A stretch of DNA of 64,000 bases from Sphingomonas paeninsulae (GTDB taxonomy: Bacteria; Pseudomonadota; Alphaproteobacteria; Sphingomonadales; Sphingomonadaceae): the NCBI RefSeq assembly GCF_003660165.1, contig NZ_CP032829.1, positions 620,001 through 684,000 of the forward strand, read 5' to 3'. The stretch's first letter is position 1, and every line of letters starts with the position of its first letter. A model generated the notes under the pieces. That model had not been told where the DNA came from. It searched no databases and saw nothing but the letters and a program-made list of their open reading frames with translations. Shown one piece after another: positions 1-9,735 of the stretch. The position numbers and the translations under genes are program-made.

Positions 1-609
1 AAGCGTCAAAGCGCAAAGCACAAGCTCGATCGCCGTATGGGTGAAAATATTTGGGGTCGCCCCAAATCGCCCGTCAACAAGCGCGAATACGGTCCCGGCC
101 AGCATGGTCAGCGTCGTAAGGGCAAGGTTTCCGACTATGGTATTCAGCTGAAAGCCAAGCAGAAGCTGAAGGGCTATTACGGCGAAGTCACCGAAAAGCA
201 GTTCAAGCGTTCGTACACTGACGCTGCTGCGATGAAGGGCGATACCTCGCAGAACCTTATCGGTCTGCTCGAGCGTCGTCTGGATGCGATCGTTTACCGC
301 GCCAAGTTCGCGCCGACGGTTTTCGCTGCTCGCCAGCTCGTTTCGCACGGCCACATTCGTGTCAACGGCGTAAAGTGCAACATCGCTTCACGGCGTTGTG
401 CTCCCGGCGACGAGATCACTCTCGGCACCAAGGCGCAGGAAATGGCGCTGGTCATGGAAGCACAGAGCCTCGCCGAGCGCGATATTCCTGAATATGTCGC
501 CATCGACGGCACCGCAAAGGCAACTTTCACGCGCGTTCCTACGCTCGACGAAGTTCCTTATCCGGTAAAGATGGAGCCAAATCTGGTCGTCGAATTCTAC
601 TCACGCTAA
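1..609 (+). CDS. rpsD: 30S ribosomal protein S4 (5' end missing)
   Basis: S4 is a primary 16S rRNA-binding protein that nucleates assembly of the small-subunit body. The reading frame is open from base 1: the residues [14 protein letters not shown] precede the first internal ATG at 37, so only about two or three N-terminal codons lie outside the window. The N-terminal S4 region ([18 protein letters not shown]) is followed by the S4 RNA-binding domain around [15 protein letters not shown] and [14 protein letters not shown]. The protein ends VVEFYSR, as bacterial S4 proteins normally do. The length of about 202 residues fits the family. A GC-rich hairpin follows at about 617-637 but lacks a T-tract. 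The gene appears monocistronic, since the next gene is a secreted peptidase with its own ribosome binding site. Confidence 0.97.
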   Translation, partial: KRQSAKHKLDRRMGENIWGRPKSPVNKREYGPGQHGQRRKGKVSDYGIQLKAKQKLKGYYGEVTEKQFKRSYTDAAAMKGDTSQNLIGLLERRLDAIVYRAKFAPTVFAARQLVSHGHIRVNGVKCNIASRRCAPGDEITLGTKAQEMALVMEAQSLAERDIPEYVAIDGTAKATFTRVPTLDEVPYPVKMEPNLVVEFYSR

Positions 610-680
610 AATAGTGTTGCGGCGGTTGCGCCGCACACCCAGCTTTGCGAGACACGGGCGTCCTGTTTTCGGAGATTCCC

Positions 681-2330
681 GTGTCCGCCAAGTTTTTTAC
701 GTCTCTGCTGCTCGCCAGCGCACTTGCCCTGCCCGCGATTGCCCAGCCCGCCGGCACCCCGGCTCCCCACATTTCGGTCCAGACGCTGCGCGACGTCACT
801 AGAACTCTCTCCGACGACTCATTCGAAGGCCGCGCGCCGACAAGCGCTGCTGAACCTAAAGTTATCGCCTATATTTCCGATCGTTTTGCCAAAGCAGGTC
901 TGAAGCCCGGCAATAACGGAAGCTGGACGCAGGACGTGCCGATGGTCGAGATCGCCGTTGCACCAACCGCAGCGATGGCTTTCACCGGAGGCAAGACGCC
1001 TGTAACGCTGGCTTATAAATCCGACATGGTCATTTCGACGCGTCAGGTGCGCCCGAAAGTTACGATCACAAACAGTGATGTCGTTTTCGTCGGATATGGC
1101 ATCAATGCACCTGAAAAAGGCTGGAACGATTATGCCGGGCTCGACGTGCGCGGCAAGACAGTCATCATCCTGATCAACGATCCCGACTGGGAAAAGCCAA
1201 CGGTGGGCGGTGAATTCAACGGTCGTGCCATGACTTACTACGGACGCTGGACATATAAATACGAGGAAGCAGCACGTCAGGGAGCGGCGGCTGCAATCAT
1301 TGTCCACGACACCGAGCCCGCCGCCTATCCATTCGACGTCGTGGTCTCTTCATGGGCCAAACCAACGCTCAACCTCGACGCCAAGAACGATCATATGAAC
1401 GAATCGAAAGCGATCGGCTGGATAACCGGCGATGCAGCCACCCGATTGTTCGCGAGTGCGGGCCAGAACCTGACAGCATTGAAGCTCGCCGCAAAGACAC
1501 ACGGTTTCAAGGCCGTGCCGCTTGGATTGAAGCTGAATGTCACGCTCGACACCACAATCCGGCGTCAGATGTCGCATAACATCGTCGGCATCTTGCCCGG
1601 AACGTCGCGGGCGAACGAATATGTGCTGTATTCCGCTCACTGGGACCATCTTGGCCATTGCGAGCCGGTAAAGGGGGATAGCATTTGCAACGGCGCGCTC
1701 GATAACGCTAGCGGCGTCGCGGGCCTTGTTGCGCTTGCCGAAGCTGCCGCGAAAGCCGGCCCAACGCCACGCAGTCAGGTTTTCCTGGCCGTGACTGCCG
1801 AAGAGTCCGGCCTGCTGGGTTCTCAATATTATGCCGAGCATCCGATCTATCCGCTTTCCCAAACTGCAGGCGGCGTGAATATGGACGTGCTGAACGTGAA
1901 CGGCAAAACCCGCGATGTCGAAGTTACCGGCATAGGGAAATCCGATCTGGACGACTATGTGAAGCGCTATGCCGCAGCGGGGGGGCGCACGATCAGCCCC
2001 GAAAGTACACCTGAAAAGGGGCATTATTACCGATCGGATCACTTCAGCTTTGCAAAGCTGGGCGTCCCGATGCTGGCTGCGGGCAGCGGTGAGGATCTGG
2101 TCATCGGCGGGTTAGCAGCGGGCAAAGCTGCATCGGAAGATTATACCATCAATCGTTATCACAAACCGCAGGACGAATATGTGGCGACATGGGACTGGTC
2201 CGGTGCCGTGCAGGATCTGACGATGTATTACGGCATCGCGCATGAACTGGCGACGACGACTGCGTGGCCGAACTGGGTTGCGGGCGATGAATTCCGCGCG
2301 ATCCGCGACAAGTCACGTGCGGGGCAATAA
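681..2330 (+). CDS. Secreted M28-family zinc aminopeptidase
   Basis: A di-zinc exopeptidase of family M28, probably exported to the periplasm. I choose the GTG at 681 (549 residues): it has a GGAG six bases upstream and puts a clean signal peptide first (FFTSLLLASALALPAIAQ, with the cleavage after AIAQ). The upstream ATG at 645 would put a hydrophilic extension before the signal. Residues about 130-270 look like a PA (protease-associated) domain insert. The M28 metal motifs follow: AHWDHLG (His and Asp), GALDNASGVAGL (bridging Asp), TAEESGLLGS (catalytic Glu and a Glu ligand) and RSDHFSFAKLGVP (His ligand). A run of seven G at 1979-1985 lies in frame here, a useful contrast to the broken runs elsewhere in the window. 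The gene ends 5 bp before aguA. The substrate is unknown. Confidence 0.9.
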   Translation: MSAKFFTSLLLASALALPAIAQPAGTPAPHISVQTLRDVTRTLSDDSFEGRAPTSAAEPKVIAYISDRFAKAGLKPGNNGSWTQDVPMVEIAVAPTAAMAFTGGKTPVTLAYKSDMVISTRQVRPKVTITNSDVVFVGYGINAPEKGWNDYAGLDVRGKTVIILINDPDWEKPTVGGEFNGRAMTYYGRWTYKYEEAARQGAAAAIIVHDTEPAAYPFDVVVSSWAKPTLNLDAKNDHMNESKAIGWITGDAATRLFASAGQNLTALKLAAKTHGFKAVPLGLKLNVTLDTTIRRQMSHNIVGILPGTSRANEYVLYSAHWDHLGHCEPVKGDSICNGALDNASGVAGLVALAEAAAKAGPTPRSQVFLAVTAEESGLLGSQYYAEHPIYPLSQTAGGVNMDVLNVNGKTRDVEVTGIGKSDLDDYVKRYAAAGGRTISPESTPEKGHYYRSDHFSFAKLGVPMLAAGSGEDLVIGGLAAGKAASEDYTINRYHKPQDEYVATWDWSGAVQDLTMYYGIAHELATTTAWPNWVAGDEFRAIRDKSRAGQ

Positions 2331-2335
2331 CGATC

Positions 2336-3313
2336 ATGCCGCAATTCCCCGCTGAATGGTCGCCGCACTCTGCCGTCTGGATCGGCTTCCCGTCCGATCC
2401 CAACTTGTGGCTCGAAGATCTGGAACCCGCACAGGAACAAGTTGCAGCATTCGCACGAGCAATCCGCGCTGATGGCAAGGGTGAAGTTGTCCGGCTGATC
2501 TGTGCGAACGAAGAGGCGGCTGAGCGCGCGGTGGCGCTAAAAATCGGTGCCGAAATTCACATTCTGCCGTTCTTCGACATCTGGTTGCGTGATACCGGAC
2601 CGTTGATGGTACGCGAGGAAGGGGCGTTACTCGCGCTCGATTATCGCGGGAATGGCTGGGGCGGGAAATATCCATCACCCCTCGACGATGCAATCGGCGG
2701 CTTGCTGGCGGTCAGCGCCAACCTGCCGATCAGCCCGCGCTCTATGATCCTCGAAGGAGGCGCGATCGATCTGGACGGCGCGGGGCTGTTGGTCACGACC
2801 GAACAGTGCCTGTTGAATCCCAACCGCAACCCAATGCTGACGCGGCCTGAAATAGAGGCGCAATTGCTGATCGATCTGGGCGCGACCCGCGTGCTCTGGC
2901 TGGGCGATGGACTGTTCGGCGATCACACCGACGGTCATGTCGACAATCTGGCGCGCTTCGTTGCGCCAAGCTTGCTGGCGTTACCCGAAGCTGATGGGAC
3001 GAACGATCCAAATGCGGACGTTTATGCCGATGCCTGGGCGCGTGCAAAGGACTTCGGCGTTAAAACGACACCCCTGCCCTCTCCCGGCCGGGTCGAGAAC
3101 GACGAAGGGATCGTCGCGGCCAGCTATATGAATTTCTACGTCGGCAACGCAGCTGTGGTCGTCCCGACTCACGGCGCCCCCAACGACGACGCTGCGGTAA
3201 AAGCGATCGCGGCACTATTCCCCGACCGTCTTGTGACCGGCCTGCCTACCAACCATATCCTGACCGGCGGTGGAAGCTTCCACTGCATCAGCCAGCAGGT
3301 GCCCTTCCTTTGA
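2336..3313 (+). CDS. aguA: Agmatine deiminase
   Basis: Hydrolyses agmatine to N-carbamoylputrescine and ammonia, the first step of the arginine decarboxylase route to putrescine; cytoplasmic. The 325-residue protein has the guanidino-group-modifying (peptidylarginine deiminase-like) fold signatures: EWSPHSAVWIGFP at the start, FFDIWLRDTGPLMV, LEGGAIDLDGAG, GDHTDGHVDN (the usual His/Asp substrate-binding segment), and the nucleophilic Cys in TGGGSFHCISQQ near the C terminus. It overlaps the next gene by four bases, and that gene catalyses the next reaction, so translational coupling is likely. No speA is in the window. Confidence 0.93.
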   Translation: MPQFPAEWSPHSAVWIGFPSDPNLWLEDLEPAQEQVAAFARAIRADGKGEVVRLICANEEAAERAVALKIGAEIHILPFFDIWLRDTGPLMVREEGALLALDYRGNGWGGKYPSPLDDAIGGLLAVSANLPISPRSMILEGGAIDLDGAGLLVTTEQCLLNPNRNPMLTRPEIEAQLLIDLGATRVLWLGDGLFGDHTDGHVDNLARFVAPSLLALPEADGTNDPNADVYADAWARAKDFGVKTTPLPSPGRVENDEGIVAASYMNFYVGNAAVVVPTHGAPNDDAAVKAIAALFPDRLVTGLPTNHILTGGGSFHCISQQVPFL

Positions 3314-4158
3314 CCCATATCTCCGTCGCAGCCCTTCAACTTGCGCTTGGCGCAGACACTGCGACCAACATCGCCGCCGTGGAAATGCTTGTCCGTGATG
3401 CCGCTGCAAAAGGCGCAAAGATCATCCTGCCACCCGAATTGTTCGAGGGACCGTATTTCTGCCAGCGCGAAGAATTGGACTGGTTCGCGACTGCAAAACC
3501 GACCACCGAACACCCCAGTGTTATCGCGATGCAGCAACTCGCCAAGGAGTTGCAGGTCTATATCCCGACCAGCTTCTTTGAACGTGACGGACAACATTAT
3601 TACAACTCGCTCGCGATGATCGACGACGCAGGCGAAATCATGGGCGTCTATCGCAAGAGCCACATTCCCGATGGTCCAGGCTATGAAGAAAAATTCTATT
3701 TTCGCCCCGGCAACACCGGCTTCAAAATCTGGGACACGCGATACGGCAAGGTCGGCATCGGCATCTGCTGGGACCAATGGTATCCTGAAACCGCTCGCGC
3801 TCTAATGCTGATGGGCGCAGACATACTGATGTTCCCGACCGCGATCGGTGATGAACCCGCCGCCGAAGACCTCGACACGTCCCGGCTATGGCGACGCGCG
3901 ATGATCGGCCATGCTGTGTCGAACGTCGTGCCGGTCGTCGCCAGCAACCGCATCGGGCGTGAGGGTGACCAGACCTTCTACGGCCACAGCTTCATCACCG
4001 ACGAGCGCGGCGATTTCGTCGGTGAGTTCGGCGCAGGCGAAAGCGGCGTGCTGGTGGCGACGTTCGACCTCGACGAAATCGCCAAGAACCGCGCGGCGTT
4101 CGGGTTCTTCCGCGACCGGCGGCCCGAACTTTACGGGCGGTTGGTTTCCGACATCTGA
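3310..4158 (+). CDS. aguB: N-carbamoylputrescine amidase
   Basis: Hydrolyses N-carbamoylputrescine to putrescine, CO2 and ammonia, completing the pathway begun by the preceding gene. Nitrilase superfamily, 282 residues. The catalytic triad is visible: Glu in LPPELFEGPYFCQ, Lys in YRKSHIPDGPGY, and Cys in GIGICWDQWYPE. The YRKSHIPDGPGYEEKFYF stretch is typical of the AguB group. The start is the TTG of a TTGA overlap with the aguA stop; this pattern of TTG starts in four-base overlaps recurs in this window (btuC, otsA). Its 3' end overlaps the convergent uracil-DNA glycosylase gene by 28 bp. Confidence 0.93.
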   Translation: MTHISVAALQLALGADTATNIAAVEMLVRDAAAKGAKIILPPELFEGPYFCQREELDWFATAKPTTEHPSVIAMQQLAKELQVYIPTSFFERDGQHYYNSLAMIDDAGEIMGVYRKSHIPDGPGYEEKFYFRPGNTGFKIWDTRYGKVGIGICWDQWYPETARALMLMGADILMFPTAIGDEPAAEDLDTSRLWRRAMIGHAVSNVVPVVASNRIGREGDQTFYGHSFITDERGDFVGEFGAGESGVLVATFDLDEIAKNRAAFGFFRDRRPELYGRLVSDI

Positions 4159-4826
4159 AGTGCCCGTTCGAATACAGCCTCGAACATCTCCCGCGTCAGT
4201 CGCCCCGTGTTCTGATTATACCGCGAGCAGTGGTAGCTATCGATCAGAATTGTCCCACTCGGCATCCGATGTTCGTTCATATGGCCGAACTTGCATTTGG
4301 GCAGCCGTCCGCCGAGTGCTTTGACCGCGGACTGATGCGCAATCTGGCCCAGCGCGATGTAGACACGAGCCTTGGGCAGCATCCCTACGGCCTTCTCCAA
4401 AAACGGGCGACAGGTGCGAACCTCTCCGGGTGTCGGCTTGTTCTCGGGCGGCAGACATTTGACCGCGTTGATGATGATCGCGCCTTTCAGCTTTACGCCA
4501 TCATCGATCTTTGCGTTGAACTTGCCATCGCTCAGACCATATTTGTCGAGCGTCTCGAACAACAAGGGGCCCGCGAAATCGCCTGTGAAGGGCCTTCCGG
4601 TCCGATTCGCGCCATGTTTGCCCGGCGCTAGCCCTATGATGCCCAGCCATGCCTCAGGGTCGCCGAACGACGGCACCGGCGCATTCCACCAGGTTGGAAA
4701 CTCAGCCTGACAGACATGGCGAAACCCCGCCAGACGCGGGCAAAGCGGGCAATCAAGCGGCGGTTCACTCAGCGGAAGGGCGCTGGTCGGAACCGGCATC
4801 TCGGCAACAATGGTTTCAGTAATCAT
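4131..4826 (-). CDS. Family-5 (UDGb-type) uracil-DNA glycosylase
   Basis: DNA repair enzyme that removes uracil, and in this family also other deaminated bases. The N-terminal cysteines in DCPLCPRLAGFRHVC, with those of VKCLPPENKPTPGEVRTC, form the expected 4Fe-4S ligand set. Motif A reads GLAPGKHGANRTGRPFTGD, the UDGb form, in which the usual catalytic Asp/Asn is not required. Motif B is YHCSRYNQNTGRL. The length (231 residues) fits. The gene is divergent from folK with only 22 bp between starts, so the two must share a very compact control region. Fairly sure of the family; substrate range cannot be read from the sequence. Confidence 0.9.
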   Translation of the reverse strand: MITETIVAEMPVPTSALPLSEPPLDCPLCPRLAGFRHVCQAEFPTWWNAPVPSFGDPEAWLGIIGLAPGKHGANRTGRPFTGDFAGPLLFETLDKYGLSDGKFNAKIDDGVKLKGAIIINAVKCLPPENKPTPGEVRTCRPFLEKAVGMLPKARVYIALGQIAHQSAVKALGGRLPKCKFGHMNEHRMPSGTILIDSYHCSRYNQNTGRLTREMFEAVFERALQMSETNRP

Positions 4827-4848
4827 TTTTGGGCGATAGGAGGCGCGG

Positions 4849-5336
4849 GTGGTCGCATCAACCTATCTCATCGCCATCGGGTCGAATCGTCAGGGTCGCG
4901 CAGGCCGCCCGCGCAAAATAATCGCGGCATTCCTTCGTCACCTGGACCCATATTGGGGGGAGCCTGTCGCCGCGTCTTCCATCATCAGTTCACCCCCCTA
5001 GGTTTCGGCGTTCGCACCTACGCTAACGCCGTTGCGGCAATCGAAACCACCCTCACCCCGCTCGAACTTCTCGTTCGCCTGAAATCGATCGAACGCGCAC
5101 ACGGCAGACGACCGGGGCGACGCTGGGGCGACAGGGTCATCGATCTTGATATTATTGCATGGGGCGGTGGTATCTGGTCGTCCGCGAACCTGACGATTCC
5201 CCACCCGGAATTCCGCAAACGCCGCTTCGTGCTGGCTCCATTGTGCGAAATTATCCCCGACTGGCGCGACCCGATTTCTCAATTGACTGCACGACAATTA
5301 CTGGCACGGCTTGACCGCAGGCTGCCCCGGACATAG
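4849..5336 (+). CDS. folK: HPPK (folK), apparent frameshift at a C6 run
   Basis: 2-Amino-4-hydroxy-6-hydroxymethyldihydropteridine pyrophosphokinase of folate synthesis. The N-terminal half reads in one frame from GTG 4849 (AGGAGG five bases upstream): TYLIAIGSNRQGRAGRP through ASSIISSPP, the pterin-binding start of HPPK. It then meets TAG at 4999, directly after six C (4993-4998). The C-terminal half continues one frame over: PLGFGVRTYANAVAAIETTL, then RRWGDRVIDLDIIAWGG (the Mg-ATP-binding Asp pair) and LTIPHPEFRKRRFVLAPL. Adding one C gives an uninterrupted 162-residue protein of normal length. Folate synthesis is usually essential, so I infer a missing base in the assembly rather than a dead gene. 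Confidence 0.88.
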
Positions 5337-5359
5337 GGGCAGCGCCTTCCAGGCAAATG

Positions 5360-5435
<76 letters not shown>

Positions 5436-5455
5436 TTTGCCGAAAAAATGACCGA

Positions 5456-6656
5456 CTACGCCGCCAGCGTCAGTTTCGGCACATCGCGCCAGACACGCAG
5501 AGTGTTTCCGCCATACCGCTTTGCCTGATACAGGGCGCTGTCCGCGCGTTCGATCAGGATGTCGATATCGCGCACTGACCCGTCCTCAAGCGCAATGCCG
5601 ATGCTCGATCCGATCTGGAGGAGCGTGCCTTTGTCCATCATCGGTTCGGACAGCGCCTCGATCAGTCGGCTCCCCATCGCTTCGGCATCCCCCCCTTGGC
5701 AAGGCCTGTCTGGATGACGCAAAACTCGTCACCACCCAATCGGACGGCAAGACCTTCGTCACTCACGGTCTCTGTCAACCGCCGCGCAACTTCGCGAAGA
5801 ACCCTGTCGCCGGTCGGGTGACCGTGCCGATCATTGACCGCCTTGAACCCATCCAGATCGATCAGCAGCAATGCAAAGGGTTGCCCCCGCCCCCACGATC
5901 TTCTTCGCTCGCCAGTTTTTCACGCATCGCCAGCCGATTCGCCAGTCCCGTTAGCGGATCAACGCGTGCAAATGCCGCAAGTTCGCGCTTGGTCGCCAGT
6001 TGCGCGAGTATCGCCCGGTAAAGATGCCGCACTGTCTCCAGACTGGACACAGCGAAAGTGCCGAACAGGACGCCGACGAATGCAAACACAATTCCGCTGG
6101 AGCCTCCCGTCCTTGCCGCCAGTATCAGGAACCCTATCGCGGTAGGAAATGCCCCCATGAGCACCATGAGTGCGCAAAGCTGCGGCCGGACAAAGCCCCG
6201 CGACACCATGCCGGCGCAAAAGCCGAAGGTTTGGGCAACCACCATCAAGCGCACCGCTTCATCGCCCGTATTCACCAGATGAAAATTAAACAGGCCGAAC
6301 AGGATGGCGTATGGCAACACTACCCCGACGTATCGCACTTCCCACTTACAAGTTGCTGCCATCGTCAATGGTACAGTCTTCGCACTTCGTTTGAATGCTG
6401 TGACGATACCGGCGCGAATCATTAAAAGGACAAAGATACCGCCAGCGAAAGCCAGAGCACGATCATCTCGTCCCGCCAATTGAGACAGGATAGCAACCGA
6501 CACGACGCTTAACGCCATAATCGCAATCGGAAGCCTGCCTCCGAGCAACAGCGTGACCAATTCGATATAGCTCGCGTCGGACAATCGTTCTGAACTGGAT
6601 CTGTATTCTGGCAGTTTTGAAAATCGGCGGGCCACCTGCGTCCAACTCCTCAACAT
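5456..6656 (-). CDS. Membrane diguanylate cyclase (GGDEF), two apparent frameshifts
   Basis: Predicted to make c-di-GMP from GTP. Three overlapping frames on the minus strand together make one protein of about 400 residues. The first (ATG 6656) has about six hydrophobic membrane segments, then a linker and the GGDEF start RVDPLTGLANRLAMREKL. It stops after a G5-C-G5 tract (plus-strand C-rich run 5884-5894). The next frame carries LLIDLDGFKAVNDRHGHPTGD and the active-site loop RLGGDEFCVI, then breaks at a G7 run (5689-5695). The last frame gives IGSSIGIALEDGS and ADSALYQAKRYGGNTLRVW. One added base at each run restores the frame. No canonical RxxD inhibitory site precedes GGDEF. As assembled it is broken; I infer that it is intact in the cell. 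Confidence 0.8.
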
Positions 6657-6772
6657 TGCTCGTCCGCCGGTCCCCACCAAAACGGTACGCTATATTATTC
6701 CTGCGGTGGTTAATTATTCGGGCCATGAATGCGTCAGTTTGCATTGCAGCAACGGCTGCGCTACTCGCCGCG

Positions 6773-6946
6773 CCGTGATGGGTTCCTCTCAAGAGGAATA
6801 ATAGGGAAACCGGTTCGAACCCGGTGCTGTTCCCGCAACTGTAACCGGCGAGCTGCCCTCGCATATGCCACTGAAAAACTGGAAAACCGGCGGATTGGGA
6901 AGGCGCAAGAAGCAGCATTGACCCGCGAGTCAGGAGACCTGCCCGT
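6773..6946 (+). promoter_or_regulatory. Cobalamin (AdoCbl) riboswitch
   Basis: The leader of the B12 uptake operon. The conserved core elements of the cobalamin riboswitch occur in order: GGTTCCTCTCAAGAGGAAT, AATAGGGAAACCGGT, the B12-box region GCTGTTCCCGCAACTGTAAC, GCCACTG, GGGAAGGCG, and GACCCGCGAGTCAGGAGACC with TGCC after it. It lies about 100 bases upstream of the btuB start, the normal arrangement for repression of B12 import when cobalamin is sufficient. The element is on the plus strand; the divergent diguanylate cyclase gene starts at 6656. The boundaries are approximate to about ten bases. Confidence 0.93.
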
Positions 6947-7042
6947 CACAGTCGTACTTCGACCGTGCGGGAAAACACGGGCGAACGAGGGAGTTCCCTT
7001 GCGTGGCGACATTCGTATGTTGCTATGCAAAGGAAGAATTCC

Positions 7043-8950
7043 GTGATCCGTTTCAAATATGCCGTTGCAGCCATCGCGCTGCTCCCTGTTTCCGCGTTCG
7101 CCGAAGATGCTAACACCGCGTCGGATTCGAACATCGTCGTCACCGCGACCGGCGCGGCAGAAGAAGCCGACCAGTCCGGGCAAGCCATCACCGTCCTCGA
7201 TAAAGCGACAATCGACGCGCGACAGTATCAGGCGGTCTCCGACCTTCTGTCCACAACGCCCGGCGTAACCGTCACGCGGAATGGCGGCATTGGTCAGCCA
7301 ACCGCCGTGCGCATCCGTGGCGCCGAAGACACACAGACTTTGGTCCTTATCGACGGCGTTCGCGTCAACGACCCGACTTCACCGGGCGGGGCATTCGATT
7401 TCGGCAATCTGCTGACCGGTAACATCGATCATATCGAGGTACTGCGCGGGCCGAACTCGGTTCCCTGGGGAAGTCAGGCATTGGGCGGCGTCGTCAATAT
7501 CGTGACTGCGCCTATTCCCGACGCCCTCGGCGGATCGTTGCGCGCCGAATATGGCTATAAGAACAGCAAGCAGGTTGTCGGGCAATTGGGCGGCAAATCA
7601 GGCATCTTTTCGGCATCGCTCGGCGGCGGTTATTTCGATGACGACGGGATCTCTGCATTCAAGGGCGGGACCGAAAGGGACGGCTATCGGCAATATGCGG
7701 CAAACGGGCGCGTTGGCGTCGCGTTCAGCGATACCATAAACCTGGACCTGCGTGCCAACTATGCAGACAGCCGGGTAGACTACGACGGCTATCAATCGAC
7801 TTTTCCGTATAGTTTTACCGACACAGCGGACTATGCCAAAACACAGCAAATATTTGGCTATGCTGGCCTGAACGTTGCCCTGTTTGACGGCGCGTTGAAG
7901 AACCGTCTGGCGTTTACAATCAACGATACCCACCGCGATAATTTCGAACCTGCCTTTGGGTCAGCACCCAGCTTTGTCGCGCGCGGCCGGGTCGAGCGTT
8001 ATGAATATCAGGGCGATGCGACGATAACCGACGCCGTGCGCGCGGTGTTTGGACTCGAGCATGAAAATTCGCGCTTTTTCGACGGGTTTTCGACCGAGCG
8101 CACGAACCTTGAAAGCGGTTATCTCCAGGCTATCCTGAAGCCGATCGAAAGCTTGACCGTGACCGGCGGTGTCCGCGTGGACGACCACAAAACCTATGGA
8201 ACGAAGGTGACATTCAGCGCCAATGCGGCATGGCGGGTTGGCAGTGGTACCGTGATCCGCGCCAGCTATGGCGAAGGTTTCAAGGCGCCGACTCTTTATC
8301 AGGTATACGGTGCTTATGGAAAACCGGCGTTCGACGGAACCCAGGCTCTGGCGCCATTGCAGCCCGAAACTGCCAAGAGCTATGACATCGGCGTCGAACA
8401 ATCCGTAATCGATGGCACGCTGAAGGTTGGTGCCACCGCGTTTCGTCGCGATACCCGCAATCAGATCGACTTCGTTTTTTGCGCAAGCACGAGCCTGTGC
8501 TCGCAAAGGCCGTCCGGCTATTACGACAACACCGCCCGCACGCGGTCACAGGGGGTCGAGGTGTTTGTGGAAGCGCGTCCGACATCGCATTTGACGTTCA
8601 CGGCAAACTACAGCCTGATCGATGCGAAGAACCGCCTGACTGGAGAGACGCTGCTCCGTCGCCCGAAGCACAATATAAACGCATCAATCGACTGGAATGC
8701 GTGGGACCGGGTCAATCTTGGCGCAAGCGTCCAAACGGTGAGCGACAGCAACGACAGCGATTTCCAGACGTTCATGCCAACCACCCTTGACGGCTATACC
8801 ATCGCCACCATCCGGGCATCGGTACCCATCGGCGACCGGTTCGAGGTGTTCGGACGAATCGAAAACCTGTTCGACGCTAAATATGAAGTCGTGTCGGGTT
8901 ATGGCACCTTCGGCCGCAACGCTCATGTCGGCGTGCGGGTGAAAATCTAA
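7043..8950 (+). CDS. btuB: TonB-dependent vitamin B12 outer-membrane receptor
   Basis: A 22-strand outer-membrane receptor importing cobalamin with TonB energy. I prefer GTG 7043 (635 residues) with AGGAAG six bases upstream; it starts directly at the signal peptide FKYAVAAIALLPVSAFA. ATG 7025 is the alternative. After the signal come the TonB-box-like segment SNIVVTATG, the plug (LSTTPGVTVTRNGGIGQPT, RIRGAEDTQTLVLIDGVRVND, LLTGNIDHIEVLRGPNS, LGGVVNIVT), and the barrel ending NAHVGVRVKI. The riboswitch upstream and btuFCD directly downstream identify the substrate. The following gene starts 3 bp after its stop, so this is the first gene of a four-gene operon. Confidence 0.92.
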   Translation: MIRFKYAVAAIALLPVSAFAEDANTASDSNIVVTATGAAEEADQSGQAITVLDKATIDARQYQAVSDLLSTTPGVTVTRNGGIGQPTAVRIRGAEDTQTLVLIDGVRVNDPTSPGGAFDFGNLLTGNIDHIEVLRGPNSVPWGSQALGGVVNIVTAPIPDALGGSLRAEYGYKNSKQVVGQLGGKSGIFSASLGGGYFDDDGISAFKGGTERDGYRQYAANGRVGVAFSDTINLDLRANYADSRVDYDGYQSTFPYSFTDTADYAKTQQIFGYAGLNVALFDGALKNRLAFTINDTHRDNFEPAFGSAPSFVARGRVERYEYQGDATITDAVRAVFGLEHENSRFFDGFSTERTNLESGYLQAILKPIESLTVTGGVRVDDHKTYGTKVTFSANAAWRVGSGTVIRASYGEGFKAPTLYQVYGAYGKPAFDGTQALAPLQPETAKSYDIGVEQSVIDGTLKVGATAFRRDTRNQIDFVFCASTSLCSQRPSGYYDNTARTRSQGVEVFVEARPTSHLTFTANYSLIDAKNRLTGETLLRRPKHNINASIDWNAWDRVNLGASVQTVSDSNDSDFQTFMPTTLDGYTIATIRASVPIGDRFEVFGRIENLFDAKYEVVSGYGTFGRNAHVGVRVKI

Positions 8951-8952
8951 CG

Positions 8953-9735
8953 ATGATCGGCGCACTCCTCCTGATGGCGAGCGCGCCGGTTTCAGTCCCC
9001 AGCCGGATCGTATCGAACAACCCATGTATCGATGCGATTCTTGCCGAGGTCGCAGCGCCTGCCCAGATTGCAGCGATCAGCCACTATTCGAACAATCCAC
9101 GCGCAACGTCGGTCGATCTGAAATGGGCACGTCGCTTCAGGACAATCGGCGATACGGCCGAGGAAGTCCTTATGATGCACCCGGACCTGTTCCTGACCGG
9201 AATACCAGCTCCAACGGCAACAACATGGGCCGTGAAGCGCGCGAATATCCGTACTGTATCGGTCGGAGTTGCGAATACCATCGCTGAGAATCAGGCGCAG
9301 ATCATGACGATTGCGGAGGCGGTCGGGAACCGTGCGGCAGGTGTAAAGCTCGTTGCGCGGATCGACGCCGCGGTGCGCGATGCCCGGGCAACAACAAAGA
9401 TACCCGCGCTGATCTGGCAAGGGGGTGGGCTGGTTCCGGGGCAGGATTCACTGGCAAGCGAGATGTTGAAACTGTCGGGCTTTCGGAACATGGGTGCAGC
9501 CTATGGACTGGTCGGTTGGGGCACCCTCCCCCTCGAACCGGTGATAATGAACCCGCCGCGCGTTGTCCTGTCGTCGGGGGGAAACGAACGCGATATGGTG
9601 CAGCGGCACAGTGCGCTGGCGCGGTTGAAGGGACGAACGACGTTGGCTGACTTTCCCGAAGATATGCTCTTTTGCGGTGGACCGACGATCATTCGGGCGA
9701 TGGCACGGTTAAAGCAGATCAGGATGGGTCTTTGA
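8953..9735 (+). CDS. btuF: Periplasmic cobalamin-binding protein of the ABC importer
   Basis: Class III (TroA/BtuF-like) substrate-binding protein, 260 residues, presumed to bind B12 in the periplasm and deliver it to BtuC. A short hydrophobic start (MIGALLLMASAPVSVPS) may act as a signal sequence, although it has no positive residues before the hydrophobic core. The conserved segment RIVSNNPCIDAILAEV, the WARRFRTIGDTAEEVLMMHPDLFL region and PALIWQGGGLVPGQDSLA fit the family. It begins 3 bp after btuB and overlaps btuC by four bases, so the operon assignment is firm. Confidence 0.85.
   Translation: MIGALLLMASAPVSVPSRIVSNNPCIDAILAEVAAPAQIAAISHYSNNPRATSVDLKWARRFRTIGDTAEEVLMMHPDLFLTGIPAPTATTWAVKRANIRTVSVGVANTIAENQAQIMTIAEAVGNRAAGVKLVARIDAAVRDARATTKIPALIWQGGGLVPGQDSLASEMLKLSGFRNMGAAYGLVGWGTLPLEPVIMNPPRVVLSSGGNERDMVQRHSALARLKGRTTLADFPEDMLFCGGPTIIRAMARLKQIRMGL

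Noticed and set aside
617-637. GC-rich hairpin after rpsD as a terminator
   Set aside because: The stem is short and no T-tract follows, so a terminator is not supported.
4990-5005. Programmed -1 frameshifting in folK
   Set aside because: No canonical X-XXY-YYZ slip site with a following structure was recognised, HPPK is not known to need it, and six other single-base losses in G/C runs offer a simpler explanation.
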